DNA of 23,789 nt from JACDDK01 sp038198445. Its GTDB lineage: Bacteria; Actinomycetota; Rubrobacteria; Rubrobacterales; Rubrobacteraceae. The notes under the pieces are model-generated. The model was not told the origin of the DNA and did not search any database. It saw only the letters and a list, made by a program, of their open reading frames with translations. The translations under genes and the position numbers were made by a program. Shown piece after piece: positions 1-6,029 of the stretch. Every line of letters begins with the position of its first letter. Position 1 is the first letter of the stretch. The stretch is from assembly GCA_038198445.1 (NCBI GenBank), contig JBBPZZ010000005.1, positions 1 through 23,789 of the forward strand, read 5' to 3'.

Positions 1-113
1 CGAGCCTTGAACCCGCAGTCGTGTACGGCGAAGGTGATCGCATAGAGCATCGGACGGTACGCCGAATCGAACGGACAATTGATAAAGACGCTGTAATCGT
101 AAGGAGGGGTCAT
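1..113 (-). CDS. Partial conserved hypothetical protein, N-terminus only
   Basis: This gene runs off the left edge of the window, so only about the first 38 residues are visible. They contain the stretch SVFINCPFDSAYRPMLYAI followed by a hydrophobic FAVHDCGF. From memory this matches the opening of a widespread bacterial hypothetical family that begins with a VF(I/V)NCPFDxxY motif, and I cannot assign a function. The ATG at 113-111 is directly preceded in frame by GTG (116-114), so either could be the start. No good SD is visible. It lies 45-48 nt downstream of the 41-aa gene on the same strand and in the same reading frame, which suggests co-transcription. The antisense open frames over this region look like shadows. 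Confidence 0.6.
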   Translation of the reverse strand, partial: MTPPYDYSVFINCPFDSAYRPMLYAITFAVHDCGFKA

Positions 114-161
114 CACGCTGTTTTGATAGACAGGCGCGACGACCTGCGGATATCGGGGTTC

Positions 162-287
162 CTACTTACTCCTGGACACCTTGACTGTCCGCCGGCTGCT
201 GACGGCCTTGACTGCGGAGCGCGCCTTGCCGGGCGCAAGGGTGCCTACCTTGCCCGAGGTCTTGATGGTTCTCTTGGTCTTGCCCAT
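162..287 (-). CDS. Small basic hypothetical protein, 41 aa
   Basis: A 42-codon frame starts at ATG 287-285 and ends with TAG at 164-162. A strong SD (GGAGGAG) ends 3 nt before the ATG, and a clear -10 box lies about 60 nt upstream. The product begins MGKTKRTIKTSGKVG and is rich in Lys, Arg, Ser and Thr, with no Asp or Glu and no hydrophobic segment. It would be strongly positive and could bind nucleic acid, but that is inference from composition. I do not recognise the family. It is probably the first gene of an operon with the partial gene at 1-113. It is short enough for automatic gene callers to miss. Confidence 0.65.
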   Translation of the reverse strand: MGKTKRTIKTSGKVGTLAPGKARSAVKAVSSRRTVKVSRSK

Positions 288-343
288 GAACTCCTCCGAA
301 ACGGTCTGTAATAGCGTTCCGCTGGCCGATCCTTGCTCTCTAC

Positions 344-349
344 ATTATA
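344..349 (-). promoter_or_regulatory. -10 box for the 41-aa gene
   Basis: On the minus strand the sequence reads TATAAT, a perfect -10 consensus inside TATATAATG. The expected transcript start is near 337, giving a 5' leader of about 50 nt before the ATG at 287. The -35 region is weak (TTTTAC at 16 nt spacing). Confidence 0.55.
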
Positions 350-405
350 TAGCAGGCAGAGGATAGTAAAATTGTCTGGTATACGTTTGGGGCTGTAGGA
401 GGACT

Positions 406-654
406 ATGGAACGCGACAGGTTGTTGGAGAGGATTTCTATAGATCCACAGGTGTGCTTCGGCAAACCCTGCATCAGAGGGAGCCGCATCTGGGTCGCTCT
501 CGTGCTGGATCTGCTATCCGCCGGGGTTTCCATCGAGGAGATCCTGGAAGAGTACCCGCAACTCACGCGGGAGGACGTACTGGCCTGCGTGGCTTACGGG
601 GCGGAGATGAGCCGGGAGCGGTTCGTGGACATACCTCTCGAACGTCTGGCTTGA
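406..654 (+). CDS. DUF433 family antitoxin
   Basis: This 82-aa protein matches the DUF433 family (VapB45-like, winged-helix DNA-binding). It begins MERDRLLERISIDPQVCFGKPCIRG, the typical 'I-x-x-x-P-x-x-x-x-GKPxIxGTRI' opening, and continues with SIEEILEEYPQLTREDVLACVAYG. In this family the protein neutralises and autorepresses a partner DUF5615 PIN-like toxin. A strong GGAGG lies 5 nt before the ATG. The stop overlaps the TTG start of the next gene by 3 nt (TTGA), the usual translational coupling of an antitoxin with its toxin. Confidence 0.88.
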   Translation: MERDRLLERISIDPQVCFGKPCIRGSRIWVALVLDLLSAGVSIEEILEEYPQLTREDVLACVAYGAEMSRERFVDIPLERLA

Positions 655-1013
655 AGGTAAAGCTAGACGAAAACCTGGGCAACCGGGCCATCGGGCTCTT
701 CCGTGAGACCGGTCATGACGTGGCGACCGTCTCCGAACAGGAACTCGGCGGTACGAGCGACGACGACCTGATCGAGGTTTGCCGGACGGAAGGACGGGTG
801 CTGGTCACGCTCGACCTGGACTTCTCCAACGTGTTGAGGTTTCCGCCGGAACGTTACGCTGGCATCGCCGTGCTCCGGGTCCCACACCCTATACAACTAG
901 ACACCATCCGGAAGCGTGTGCGGGTTCTGCTAAAGGGTTCCGAAGACAAAGAACTATCCGGCCAACTCTGGATCATAGAGCGAGATAGGATACGCGAGTA
1001 CACACCGGAGTAA
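651..1013 (+). CDS. DUF5615 family PIN-like toxin
   Basis: This 120-aa protein starts at TTG 651 inside the stop region of the DUF433 gene. The frame is open much further upstream, but only the part from 651 has the family opening, (M)KVKLDENLGNRAIGLFRETGHDV. Features of the DUF5615/Mut7-C-like PIN fold are visible: D-E-N near residue 6-8, SDDDLIEVCRTEGRVLVTLDLDFSN around residues 36-60 with a string of acidic residues expected to bind metal, and GIAVLRVPHP. It is predicted to be an RNase toxin inhibited by the DUF433 partner. The family role is established; activity here is inferred. Confidence 0.88.
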   Translation: MKVKLDENLGNRAIGLFRETGHDVATVSEQELGGTSDDDLIEVCRTEGRVLVTLDLDFSNVLRFPPERYAGIAVLRVPHPIQLDTIRKRVRVLLKGSEDKELSGQLWIIERDRIREYTPE

Positions 1014-1034
1014 ACGACGAAGAAGTTGAGATAG

Positions 1035-1364
1035 TTGACTATCACTGAGATAAAAGGATTGCGTATACCGAAGGACCGGGCTCCCACCCCACCGGGAGCG
1101 TTGCTGTTGGAGGAGTTCTTGAAGCCGCTGGGGATTACGCCGTCCGAGCTGGCGGAGAGGATACGGGTGCCCTACGTTCGGGTGAACGAGATCATCAACG
1201 GTAAGCGGCGCATCACTCCTTCGACGGCGCTGCGGTTGGCGAAGGTCTTCGGCACCGGCCCGGAGTTCTGGCTGAATGGGCAACTCGCGTCGGATCTCTA
1301 CCGCACCATCAACGACGAGAAGGAGATCGGGGAGCTGGAGCAGATAGAACCGGTTTCACGCTAA
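1035..1364 (+). CDS. higA: HigA-type XRE antitoxin without a visible HigB
   Basis: This 109-aa protein matches the HigA/VapI addiction-module antitoxins: PTPPGALLLEEFLKPLGITPSELAERI, followed by a helix-turn-helix (about residues 37-62, with VNEIINGKRRITPSTALRLAKVFG) and the family signature EFWLNGQLASDL. It begins at TTG 1035, only 21 nt after the DUF5615 stop, with a weak SD. HigA is normally encoded directly after HigB, but the preceding gene here is a PIN-like toxin from another family. It may be an orphan antitoxin, an extra repressor of the DUF433/DUF5615 pair, or a leftover of a lost HigBA module. The 3' end shares an identical 18-mer with a scrap at 3171-3188. Confidence 0.85.
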   Translation: MTITEIKGLRIPKDRAPTPPGALLLEEFLKPLGITPSELAERIRVPYVRVNEIINGKRRITPSTALRLAKVFGTGPEFWLNGQLASDLYRTINDEKEIGELEQIEPVSR

Positions 1365-1419
1365 ACTCCTTCGCCCACGCTGTCTTCGTATCGGCTATTT
1401 GATTTCTCGATATTCTGAG

Positions 1420-1434
1420 TAATACTCTGTATTA
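1420..1434. promoter_or_regulatory. Inverted repeat, candidate RHH operator
   Basis: TAATAC-TCT-GTATTA is a perfect 6-bp inverted repeat with a 3-nt centre, and it overlaps a second one, GAGTA-A-TACTC (1417-1427). It lies in an AT-rich stretch about 35-50 nt upstream of the RHH start. A weak TTGATT / TAATAC pair at 15 nt spacing overlaps it. The position fits an autoregulatory operator for the RHH antitoxin. Confidence 0.45.
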
Positions 1435-1469
1435 ACTAAACTATCGTTGAAAGAGAAAGGTAGTGCCGG

Positions 1470-1712
1470 ATGGGTAGAAAGACCGAGATCCTTAGTTTTT
1501 CGGTACCGCCGGATACGAAGAGAGAGTTCAAGGAACTGGCGGAGGATCAAGGCATGGGGTCCAGCGAGCTCTTCCGGGAGATGGTGCGGGTCTACGAGGA
1601 CTACCGGGAGGAGAAGGAGTTCCGGCGGCTCCAGCGGTACGGCGCGTTGCGGTCGCGGGACAGGTTCGGGAGTGAAGAGGAGCTGTTCGAGTCGCTCTAC
1701 CAGAACAGGTAG
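1470..1712 (+). CDS. Ribbon-helix-helix antitoxin (CopG/VapB-like)
   Basis: This 80-aa protein begins MGRKTEILSFSVPPDTKREFKELAEDQGM, the pattern of a ribbon-helix-helix DNA-binding domain: a beta strand ILSFSVPP, then helix A and helix B with SSELFREMVRVY. A longer charged C-terminal tail (about residues 45-80) would contact the toxin. An AAAGG element precedes the ATG. The PIN toxin gene follows 9 nt after the stop, so the two form a standard type II module. A palindromic operator candidate lies upstream. The overlapping longer frame from 1447 is out of frame and is Arg/Ser-rich shadow sequence. Confidence 0.85.
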   Translation: MGRKTEILSFSVPPDTKREFKELAEDQGMGSSELFREMVRVYEDYREEKEFRRLQRYGALRSRDRFGSEEELFESLYQNR

Positions 1713-1721
1713 CGGAACCCG

Positions 1722-2165
1722 GTGACGGAAGAGGTACCGGGTACGGCGCCAAGAGTCGTCTTCGACACGAACGTGTTGGTGGCGGCGTACAACTGGTCCG
1801 GCGGTATGGCGGACCGCGCATACTGGATCGCGAGGAGGGGTGCGGCTGAGCTACACACGAGCGCGTTCATGCTTGGCGAGGTGGACCGCATACTCCGTGA
1901 GAAGTTCGGCTGGGAAGACGACAGGGTTGGGCGGGCCGTGGCGCAGATACGCCGGATCTCCGCTGGCGTTCACGAACCGGCGGAGCCGGTAGATGTGATC
2001 GAGGAAGACCCGACGGATAATCGTATCCTCGAATGCGCCCTGGCAGCCGAGGCGGAATTTCTCGTGACCGGAGACAAGAAGCACCTGTTGCCTCTGGGTA
2101 CTTTACGCGGCGTGTCTATCATCGGGCTGAGAGACTTCGTTACCGTATTGACCGAACAGGACTGA
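1722..2165 (+). CDS. PIN-domain toxin (COG1569-like)
   Basis: This 147-aa protein starts at GTG 1722. It carries the PIN hallmark VVFDTNVLVAAYNWSGG at about residues 12-28, where the Asp of FDTN is the first metal ligand. A Glu follows in TSAFMLGEVDRILREKF, then EEDPTDNRILECALAAEAEFLVTGDKKHLLPLGTLRGVSIIGLRDFV with the later acidic residues (DPTDNRILE and TGDKKHL). This arrangement is typical of the COG1569 group of putative VapC-like ribonucleases. It pairs with the RHH gene directly upstream. All expected acidic residues are present, so it is probably intact. Confidence 0.87.
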   Translation: MTEEVPGTAPRVVFDTNVLVAAYNWSGGMADRAYWIARRGAAELHTSAFMLGEVDRILREKFGWEDDRVGRAVAQIRRISAGVHEPAEPVDVIEEDPTDNRILECALAAEAEFLVTGDKKHLLPLGTLRGVSIIGLRDFVTVLTEQD

Positions 2166-2177
2166 GGTCAGAAGAAC

Positions 2178-2426
2178 ATGCGAGCCTTCAAGACAAAACT
2201 CGGCAAGGGTGGCAGGATCGTTATTCCCACCGAGTACCGGCGGGAGTTGGGCGTGGAGCCTGGAGATGAGATCATCCTGCACCTGGACGCGGAGGGACTG
2301 CGACTATACACGCCGGCTCAAGCAGTGGCGCGGGCTCAGATCCTGGTGCGGCGCTACGTACCAGAGGAGCGGAGCCTGTCTGAGGAGTTGATTTCCGAGA
2401 GGCGCGAGGAAGCTGACCGTGAGTGA
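2178..2426 (+). CDS. AbrB/MazE-family antitoxin, apparently unpaired
   Basis: This 82-aa protein has an N-terminal SpoVT-AbrB domain: KTKLGKGGRIVIPTEYRRELGVEPGDEIILHLDAEGLRLYT (residues 4-44). The tail carries ARAQILVRRYVPEERSLSEELISERREEA, typical of VapB antitoxins that wrap a PIN toxin. It lies 12 nt after the PIN gene. Such genes are normally followed by an overlapping vapC. Here a GTG (2419) overlaps the stop, but the frame closes after six codons at 2437-2439, so the cognate toxin seems lost. It could instead regulate the RHH/PIN pair upstream. Confidence 0.85.
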   Translation: MRAFKTKLGKGGRIVIPTEYRRELGVEPGDEIILHLDAEGLRLYTPAQAVARAQILVRRYVPEERSLSEELISERREEADRE

Positions 2427-2439
2427 AGTTTCGCGCTAG
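2419..2439 (+). pseudogene. Possible six-codon stub of a lost toxin gene
   Basis: A GTG at 2419-2421 overlaps the abrB stop, the usual layout for vapB-vapC. The frame reads V-S-E-V-S-R and stops. VapC proteins often begin (M)SEVVLDAS, so the first four residues could be a toxin remnant, but six codons cannot prove it. The last four codons also resemble the end of higA at 1351-1364. Confidence 0.2.
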
Positions 2440-2441
2440 AC

Positions 2442-2795
2442 TCACTCGGGATCGGCGAAGATCTCGCGTAGCGTTCGGAGCACTTCCAGGAGCTTGTACT
2501 GCTTCACGGTGCCGTAGCGGGACGCTATGAGACTACGGTGCATGGTGAAGAGCTTGCCGGGTTTGACCACGCTCCTCTTGGGAAGCTGTTCCTCGGCCAT
2601 ATCCCCGGCTTCGAGTAGTACTTCTTGTTCGGGCAAGCGATGCGGAATCTGGGAGGTTATGGCGCAGAGGATCAGGTCTTCTTCGTGGAATCCTTCGGGC
2701 GAGACGACCAGGGCCGGACGCCGCTTGCTGCCCGAGAGGTTTGTGAACGGGAAAGGTACCAACACGACCATTCCCTGCTGATAAGGAGGCTCCAA
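2442..2795 (-). CDS. PemK/MazF-family endoribonuclease toxin
   Basis: This 117-aa protein starts at TTG 2795 with an AAGGAG SD 9 nt upstream, inside the end of the antitoxin gene. It has the MazF opening QGMVVLVPFPFTNLSGSKRRPALVVSPEGF (residues 7-36), then DLILCAITSQIP, and the later RSVVKPGKLFTMHRSLIASRYGTV with the conserved Ser/Lys segment of the fold. MazF/PemK toxins are sequence-specific mRNA interferases. The partner is the Phd-like antitoxin encoded 6 nt upstream. It converges on abrB with only 15 nt between the two stops. The product seems full length. Confidence 0.88.
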   Translation of the reverse strand: MEPPYQQGMVVLVPFPFTNLSGSKRRPALVVSPEGFHEEDLILCAITSQIPHRLPEQEVLLEAGDMAEEQLPKRSVVKPGKLFTMHRSLIASRYGTVKQYKLLEVLRTLREIFADPE

Positions 2796-2801
2796 TGGCG
2801 T

Positions 2802-3071
2802 TTACTCCTTGCCCACCGTGTCCCACACTCCATCTTCCTCGTTCTCCCAGAAGTCGAAGGCGCTCTCGCTCGTCGCGAGCCAGCCCAGAGATTCTTTCTC
2901 CGCCCTCGTCGCCTCCTCGCTCAATGCACCTTCCAGGGCATCCTGGTCTATCGGTGAGATCACGGCCACAGGGTTCCCCCTCAAGGTGAGCACCACCCTC
3001 TCACCCTTCCGAACCCGCTCGATGATCTCCCCCGTATGCTGCTTGAGCTCCCTGGCCCCTACCCGATACAC
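2802..3071 (-). CDS. Phd/YefM-family antitoxin
   Basis: This 89-aa protein starts at GTG 3071, with a good SD (GGGAGG) about 7 nt upstream. It has the Phd/YefM signature VGARELKQHTGEIIERVRKGERVVLTLRGNPVAVISPI (residues 4-41) followed by an acidic tail (EEATRAEKES, ENEEDGVWD) expected to wrap the toxin. Phd-type antitoxins are usually found with Doc, YoeB or PIN toxins. Pairing with a MazF-type toxin is a mixed combination, although such mix-and-match pairs are known. A near-perfect palindrome overlapping the -10 box lies upstream. Confidence 0.87.
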   Translation of the reverse strand: MYRVGARELKQHTGEIIERVRKGERVVLTLRGNPVAVISPIDQDALEGALSEEATRAEKESLGWLATSESAFDFWENEEDGVWDTVGKE

Positions 3072-3095
3072 GACGAAACCTCCCGCGTTTGTGTA

Positions 3096-3114
3096 GTGTT
3101 TACAATTGTAACAC
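3096..3114. promoter_or_regulatory. Palindromic operator and -10 box of phd-mazF
   Basis: A 12-bp perfect palindrome, TTACAATTGTAA (3100-3111), is flanked by GTGT on the left and ACAC on the right, with one extra base in the left arm. On the minus strand TACAAT (3110-3105) is a reasonable -10 box about 34 nt upstream of the GTG start. A repressor bound here would block the promoter, which fits antitoxin autoregulation. The -35 region is poor. Confidence 0.55.
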
Positions 3115-3127
3115 CCGATGGGCCGTG

Positions 3128-3202
3128 TTGAACGAACGGGACCGAAGCAGGAGCTATGAGAACGAGAGCAGGGAGCTGGAGCAGATAGAGACGGTTCCGC
3201 GC
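3128..3202 (+). pseudogene. Remnant of a second HigA C-terminus
   Basis: The frame reads LNERDRSRSYENESRELEQIETVPR, which aligns with the higA C-terminus LNGQLASDLYRTINDEKEIGELEQIEPVSR. The two loci share an identical 18-mer, GGGAGCTGGAGCAGATAG, at 1330-1347 and 3171-3188. There is no helix-turn-helix and no plausible start, so this is a scrap of a duplicated antitoxin, next to the end of the amidohydrolase gene. The open frame continuing to 3388 is antisense to that gene. Confidence 0.45.
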
Positions 3203-3203
3203 T

Positions 3204-4343
3204 CTAGAGACCGTAGAGGCGCGCCGCGTTTCCGCGCAGCATGGCTTCTCCGGTGGCCTCGGCTTCGGCGAGGTCCAGCTCTCCGTGCGCCACCAGTTCG
3301 CCGAGCGCCTCACCGATCACGCGCCGCCCGTCAGTGGCGCCCATCCAGTGGAGCTCCGGCACGCCTATGCCGTCGGAGCTGTACATGAGCTTGGAGGTCG
3401 GGGCGACGCCGAGCGCGGCCCGTGTAAAGGAGAGCATCTCCCCGTAGCCGAGGAGCGGGATGCCGTAGGAGAGGTCGAGGTAGACGTTTTCGTAGACGGC
3501 GGCCAGATAGCCGCCCTGCCGAGTGTACGGGTAGCACTCGTGCAATAGCACCACGGACATGCCCCGGTAGTCAGGGCGCTGGAGCACGGCGCGCAGGTGC
3601 AGCGGGTTGCCGAGCAGTAGGTCGGTGTCGGCGTCGCCGTATCCTACGTGGAACTGGACCGGAATCTCCTGGCGGGTCGCCTGAGCGAACGCGACGTGGA
3701 GCAGGGTGTCGAGCAACGGCTTGTGGACGAGGCGCGCCGGGCCATCTCCGGCGTCCCGCCGGTAACCGCGCAGAGACTCCTCGGCCTCTTCGCGCGGCCA
3801 CTCCCGGACGTCCAGACCCGTCCGGTAGGCGACGATGCTCTTGAGCGCCACGTAGCCCTGACTCCGCACGTCCTCCAACGCGGCGGCGAGCGCCTCTTCC
3901 GTCTCGGCGAGAGAGCCATGCCGCGCCAACAGACTCTCCATAATCGTCTCCAGGCGCAGCATCGGCTCCGCCCGGCATTCCCCGAGTTCTCCCAGCCGGG
4001 ATACCGGCAGCACTTCTTCGGGAGGCGGGAAGCCCGTATCCAGCAGGAGGGTATCGACGTTCGCGGCGCGCAGGAGGTCGGCGGTGAGCTTCCGTCCGCC
4101 TATCCCGTTGCGGGCTGCGAATACGGTCTCCTCGTCGGGTTCGCAGTCGAGGAAGTTGGATAGAGTCCGGATCAGACGGCGGTAGAAAGACGTTGTGGCG
4201 ACGTGGTCGCGCGGCATGCCGGGGTCCGTGGACTCTGTAAAGGCCCGCCGCCAGCCTGAGAGGTCTTTGAAGATCTGGTCGTACCTGATACCGTGGCAGT
4301 GGTTGTCCACGACAGGCACCTGCGTGAGGTCTACGGTTGGCAT
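3204..4343 (-). CDS. Amidohydrolase, FluG/NodGS N-terminal-domain type
   Basis: This 379-aa protein has the metal-dependent amidohydrolase fold (Amidohydro_2). VVDNHCHG gives the HxH pair (H15, H17), K168 lies in VALKSIVAYR, H232 in PVQFHVGYGD, H268 in VVLLHECYPY and D324 in MYSSDGIGVPE. The segment VVLLHECYPYTRQGGYLAAVYENVYLD with SYGIPLLGY closely follows the N-terminal half of plant NodGS and fungal FluG as I remember them. The length equals that half. The substrate is unknown; a gamma-glutamyl amide or similar is a guess from the linked ligase. The SD GGAGGAGG is 3 nt before the ATG, and the start lies 13 nt after the SDR stop, so they are one operon. It is the last gene of the cluster. 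Confidence 0.87.
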   Translation of the reverse strand: MPTVDLTQVPVVDNHCHGIRYDQIFKDLSGWRRAFTESTDPGMPRDHVATTSFYRRLIRTLSNFLDCEPDEETVFAARNGIGGRKLTADLLRAANVDTLLLDTGFPPPEEVLPVSRLGELGECRAEPMLRLETIMESLLARHGSLAETEEALAAALEDVRSQGYVALKSIVAYRTGLDVREWPREEAEESLRGYRRDAGDGPARLVHKPLLDTLLHVAFAQATRQEIPVQFHVGYGDADTDLLLGNPLHLRAVLQRPDYRGMSVVLLHECYPYTRQGGYLAAVYENVYLDLSYGIPLLGYGEMLSFTRAALGVAPTSKLMYSSDGIGVPELHWMGATDGRRVIGEALGELVAHGELDLAEAEATGEAMLRGNAARLYGL

Positions 4344-4356
4344 GCGCCTCCTCCGT

Positions 4357-5106
4357 TCAAAGCATCACGTCCCCGCCGTTGGGGCCGAGGGTCTGTCCCA
4401 CGTAGTAGGAGGATTCGCCGGAGGCCAGAAACACGGCCGTTGGCGAGATCTCCGCTACCCCGCCGAAGCGCCGGATCGGGAGCGCGGACCTACGGGTTTC
4501 CTCCAACTCCTCGCTCTCGGGGGGCATGATCCTGGTCGAGACCGGCCCCGGTGCTATGGCGTTGACCAGCACGCCCCGCGCGGCGACCTCGCGCGCGAGC
4601 GCCTTGGTGAAGGCTATGACCCCGCCCTTGCTCGCGCTGTAGTGGGCGAGCAAGGGCGCGCCGGACTGCCCGATCTGGGACGCCACGTTGATAATTCGTC
4701 CTCCCCCACGCTCCAGCATGTGTGGCAACGCGAAGCGGCAGCACAGGAACGTGCCGCGCAAATTCACGCCCAGCACCCTGTCCCACTCCTCTACCGGCAT
4801 CTCCTCCAGCGGCGACAGGCTGAGGATGCCCGCGTTGTTGACCAGGACATCGATCCTCCCGAAAGCTTCGAGGACCGTCTCGACCATGCTCCGGACCTGC
4901 TCTTCCTCCGCCACGTCGGTGCGGATGTAGATCCCACGCCGGCCCGTGCGCCGCACCTCCGCCAGCACGGACTCGGCCTCGTGTTCCGGGAGCACGTCGG
5001 CCACGGCGACGTCCGCGCCCTCGGCGGCGAACGCCTCCACGATGCTGCGTCCGATACCGCGCGCGCCTCCGGTGACGATGGCCGTCTTGTCGTCGAGTCT
5101 GCCCAC
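4357..5106 (-). CDS. SDR-family NAD(P)-dependent oxidoreductase
   Basis: This 249-aa classical short-chain dehydrogenase has the cofactor motif TGGARGIG (12-19), NNAG (90-93), catalytic S143 in INVASQIG, and YSASK with Y156 and K160. PGPVSTRIM and GQTLGPNGGDVML complete the typical C-terminus. D37 (VAVADVL), after the second beta strand, suggests a preference for NAD over NADP. It probably oxidises an alcohol or reduces a carbonyl in the pathway of the flanking genes; the substrate cannot be read from sequence. It starts at GTG 5106 with a weak SD, 7 nt after the stop of a possible 32-aa ORF, which suggests coupled translation. Confidence 0.88.
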   Translation of the reverse strand: MGRLDDKTAIVTGGARGIGRSIVEAFAAEGADVAVADVLPEHEAESVLAEVRRTGRRGIYIRTDVAEEEQVRSMVETVLEAFGRIDVLVNNAGILSLSPLEEMPVEEWDRVLGVNLRGTFLCCRFALPHMLERGGGRIINVASQIGQSGAPLLAHYSASKGGVIAFTKALAREVAARGVLVNAIAPGPVSTRIMPPESEELEETRRSALPIRRFGGVAEISPTAVFLASGESSYYVGQTLGPNGGDVML

Positions 5107-5113
5107 CGGAGAT

Positions 5114-5212
5114 CTAGGTCCGCTCTTCTTCGGCGGCTTCGTCCGTGAACCGCCCCCGGTTCAGGCTTGAGGGATCGTAATGGAGAGGGCCAACGGCCCC
5201 CTCACCCCGCAT
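5114..5212 (-). CDS. Possible 32-aa protein between hydrolase and SDR
   Basis: A 33-codon frame starts at ATG 5212, overlapping the end of the hydrolase gene by 11 nt, and ends 7 nt before the SDR start. The only SD-like element is GGTGAG at suitable spacing. The product begins MRGEGAVGPLHYDPSS and ends with an acidic EEERT. Its exact fit into the gap between two operon genes favours translation, but it may simply be a translated spacer. A GC-rich hairpin (GGGCC-AAC-GGCCC, 5187-5199) lies inside it. I do not recognise it. Confidence 0.35.
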   Translation of the reverse strand: MRGEGAVGPLHYDPSSLNRGRFTDEAAEEERT

Positions 5213-6029
5213 GATTCTCACCGCCCCTGTCGTGGTCGGGCGAACCGTTGTCCCAGTGGCGCAACTCGAAACCCATCTCTTCCAGCCGTCCGGCGAGAGC
5301 CCCGGCCGCCGGTGTCTCGCAGGCGCAGAGCACCCCGCCTTCATGCCCGTCGCCCCGTTCGAGCGCCGCCGCAACCGCCCTGGCCGGCTGCGGATGATAG
5401 CCGCCCCAGCCAAGCTGCGGGTAGGTGTCGCGGAGGGCGACGAGGGCGCCGCCCGGACCGACCACGCCCGCCGCGATCGTCAGGAAATGTCCACAATCCC
5501 AGTCCGGCGGTGGCGCCTCCACCTGACGCCCGAGCAGGTGGTCGAACAGGAGTCCCGCCGCCGGGCGCGACCCCCACAGGCATCCCGTTCGCAGGTTGGC
5601 GATAAGCACGCACTCCGGCGCCTGCGCGGCAGTGATCTCAACGAGAGATACCACCGTGTCGGCGGTCCACGGCCCCGCCACGGGGACGACGGACAGCGCG
5701 CCCCCGGAGAGCGCCTCGATGCTCCGCGCGACGCCCGTCGCGGACGTTCCCGCGGAAGCCTCGTCGGGCACGACCGGGATGGCCGCCGTGTAATCGTCGC
5801 GCGGCGCGGCGCCCGGCGGCAGCCACCCCGCGGGGTCGCCTTCGGCCAGCGTCGTCCCGGCCCTGAGCGCGACTTCCTCCTGGCTCGCCGCGTGACCGGC
5901 GGCCGAGAGGGTCAGGGCCGCCCAGAACGCGCCGCATAGCTGGTCTTTCTGCGGCATCGCCTTCTCGTGCAGCAGGGCGAAATCGCGAGGGCCGGGGAAG
6001 ATGCCGACCGACCTGGTTGGCGGACCCAT
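5202..6029 (-). CDS. C39-like cysteine hydrolase family protein
   Basis: This protein of about 275 aa begins MGPPTRSVGIFPG. An alternative GTG start (6032) directly precedes the ATG, and the SD GGAGGAG fits it slightly better. Near residues 25-35 it has MPQKDQLCGAFWAALTL, in which Gln and Cys-Gly are spaced as in papain/C39 peptidases. Later it has WDCGHFLTIAAG (candidate catalytic His) and VALRDTYPQLGWGGYH (candidate Asp). This suggests a papain-like amidase or peptidase fold. It may belong to a family catalogued as DUF6885, but I am not sure of that name. It lies between the FluG-type ligase and the SDR, so it may cleave or transfer an amide in the pathway. Open-frame sequence upstream of 6032 belongs to the IS left end. 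Confidence 0.65.
   Translation of the reverse strand: MGPPTRSVGIFPGPRDFALLHEKAMPQKDQLCGAFWAALTLSAAGHAASQEEVALRAGTTLAEGDPAGWLPPGAAPRDDYTAAIPVVPDEASAGTSATGVARSIEALSGGALSVVPVAGPWTADTVVSLVEITAAQAPECVLIANLRTGCLWGSRPAAGLLFDHLLGRQVEAPPPDWDCGHFLTIAAGVVGPGGALVALRDTYPQLGWGGYHPQPARAVAAALERGDGHEGGVLCACETPAAGALAGRLEEMGFELRHWDNGSPDHDRGGENHAG

Noticed and set aside
21..311. 96-aa plus-strand open frame
   Set aside because: It is antisense to the 41-aa gene and the partial gene, both of which have family-like or SD-supported starts on the minus strand.
453..650. N-terminal extension of the DUF5615 frame
   Set aside because: It overlaps the DUF433 gene in another frame and is Arg/Gly-rich. The family start is at TTG 651.
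3089..3388. 99-aa plus-strand open frame
   Set aside because: Only its middle part resembles anything (the HigA remnant). The remainder is antisense to the amidohydrolase gene.
4195..5148. 317-aa open frame on the plus strand
   Set aside because: It is antisense to the SDR and the start of the amidohydrolase, which have clear motifs. It shows no recognisable domain.
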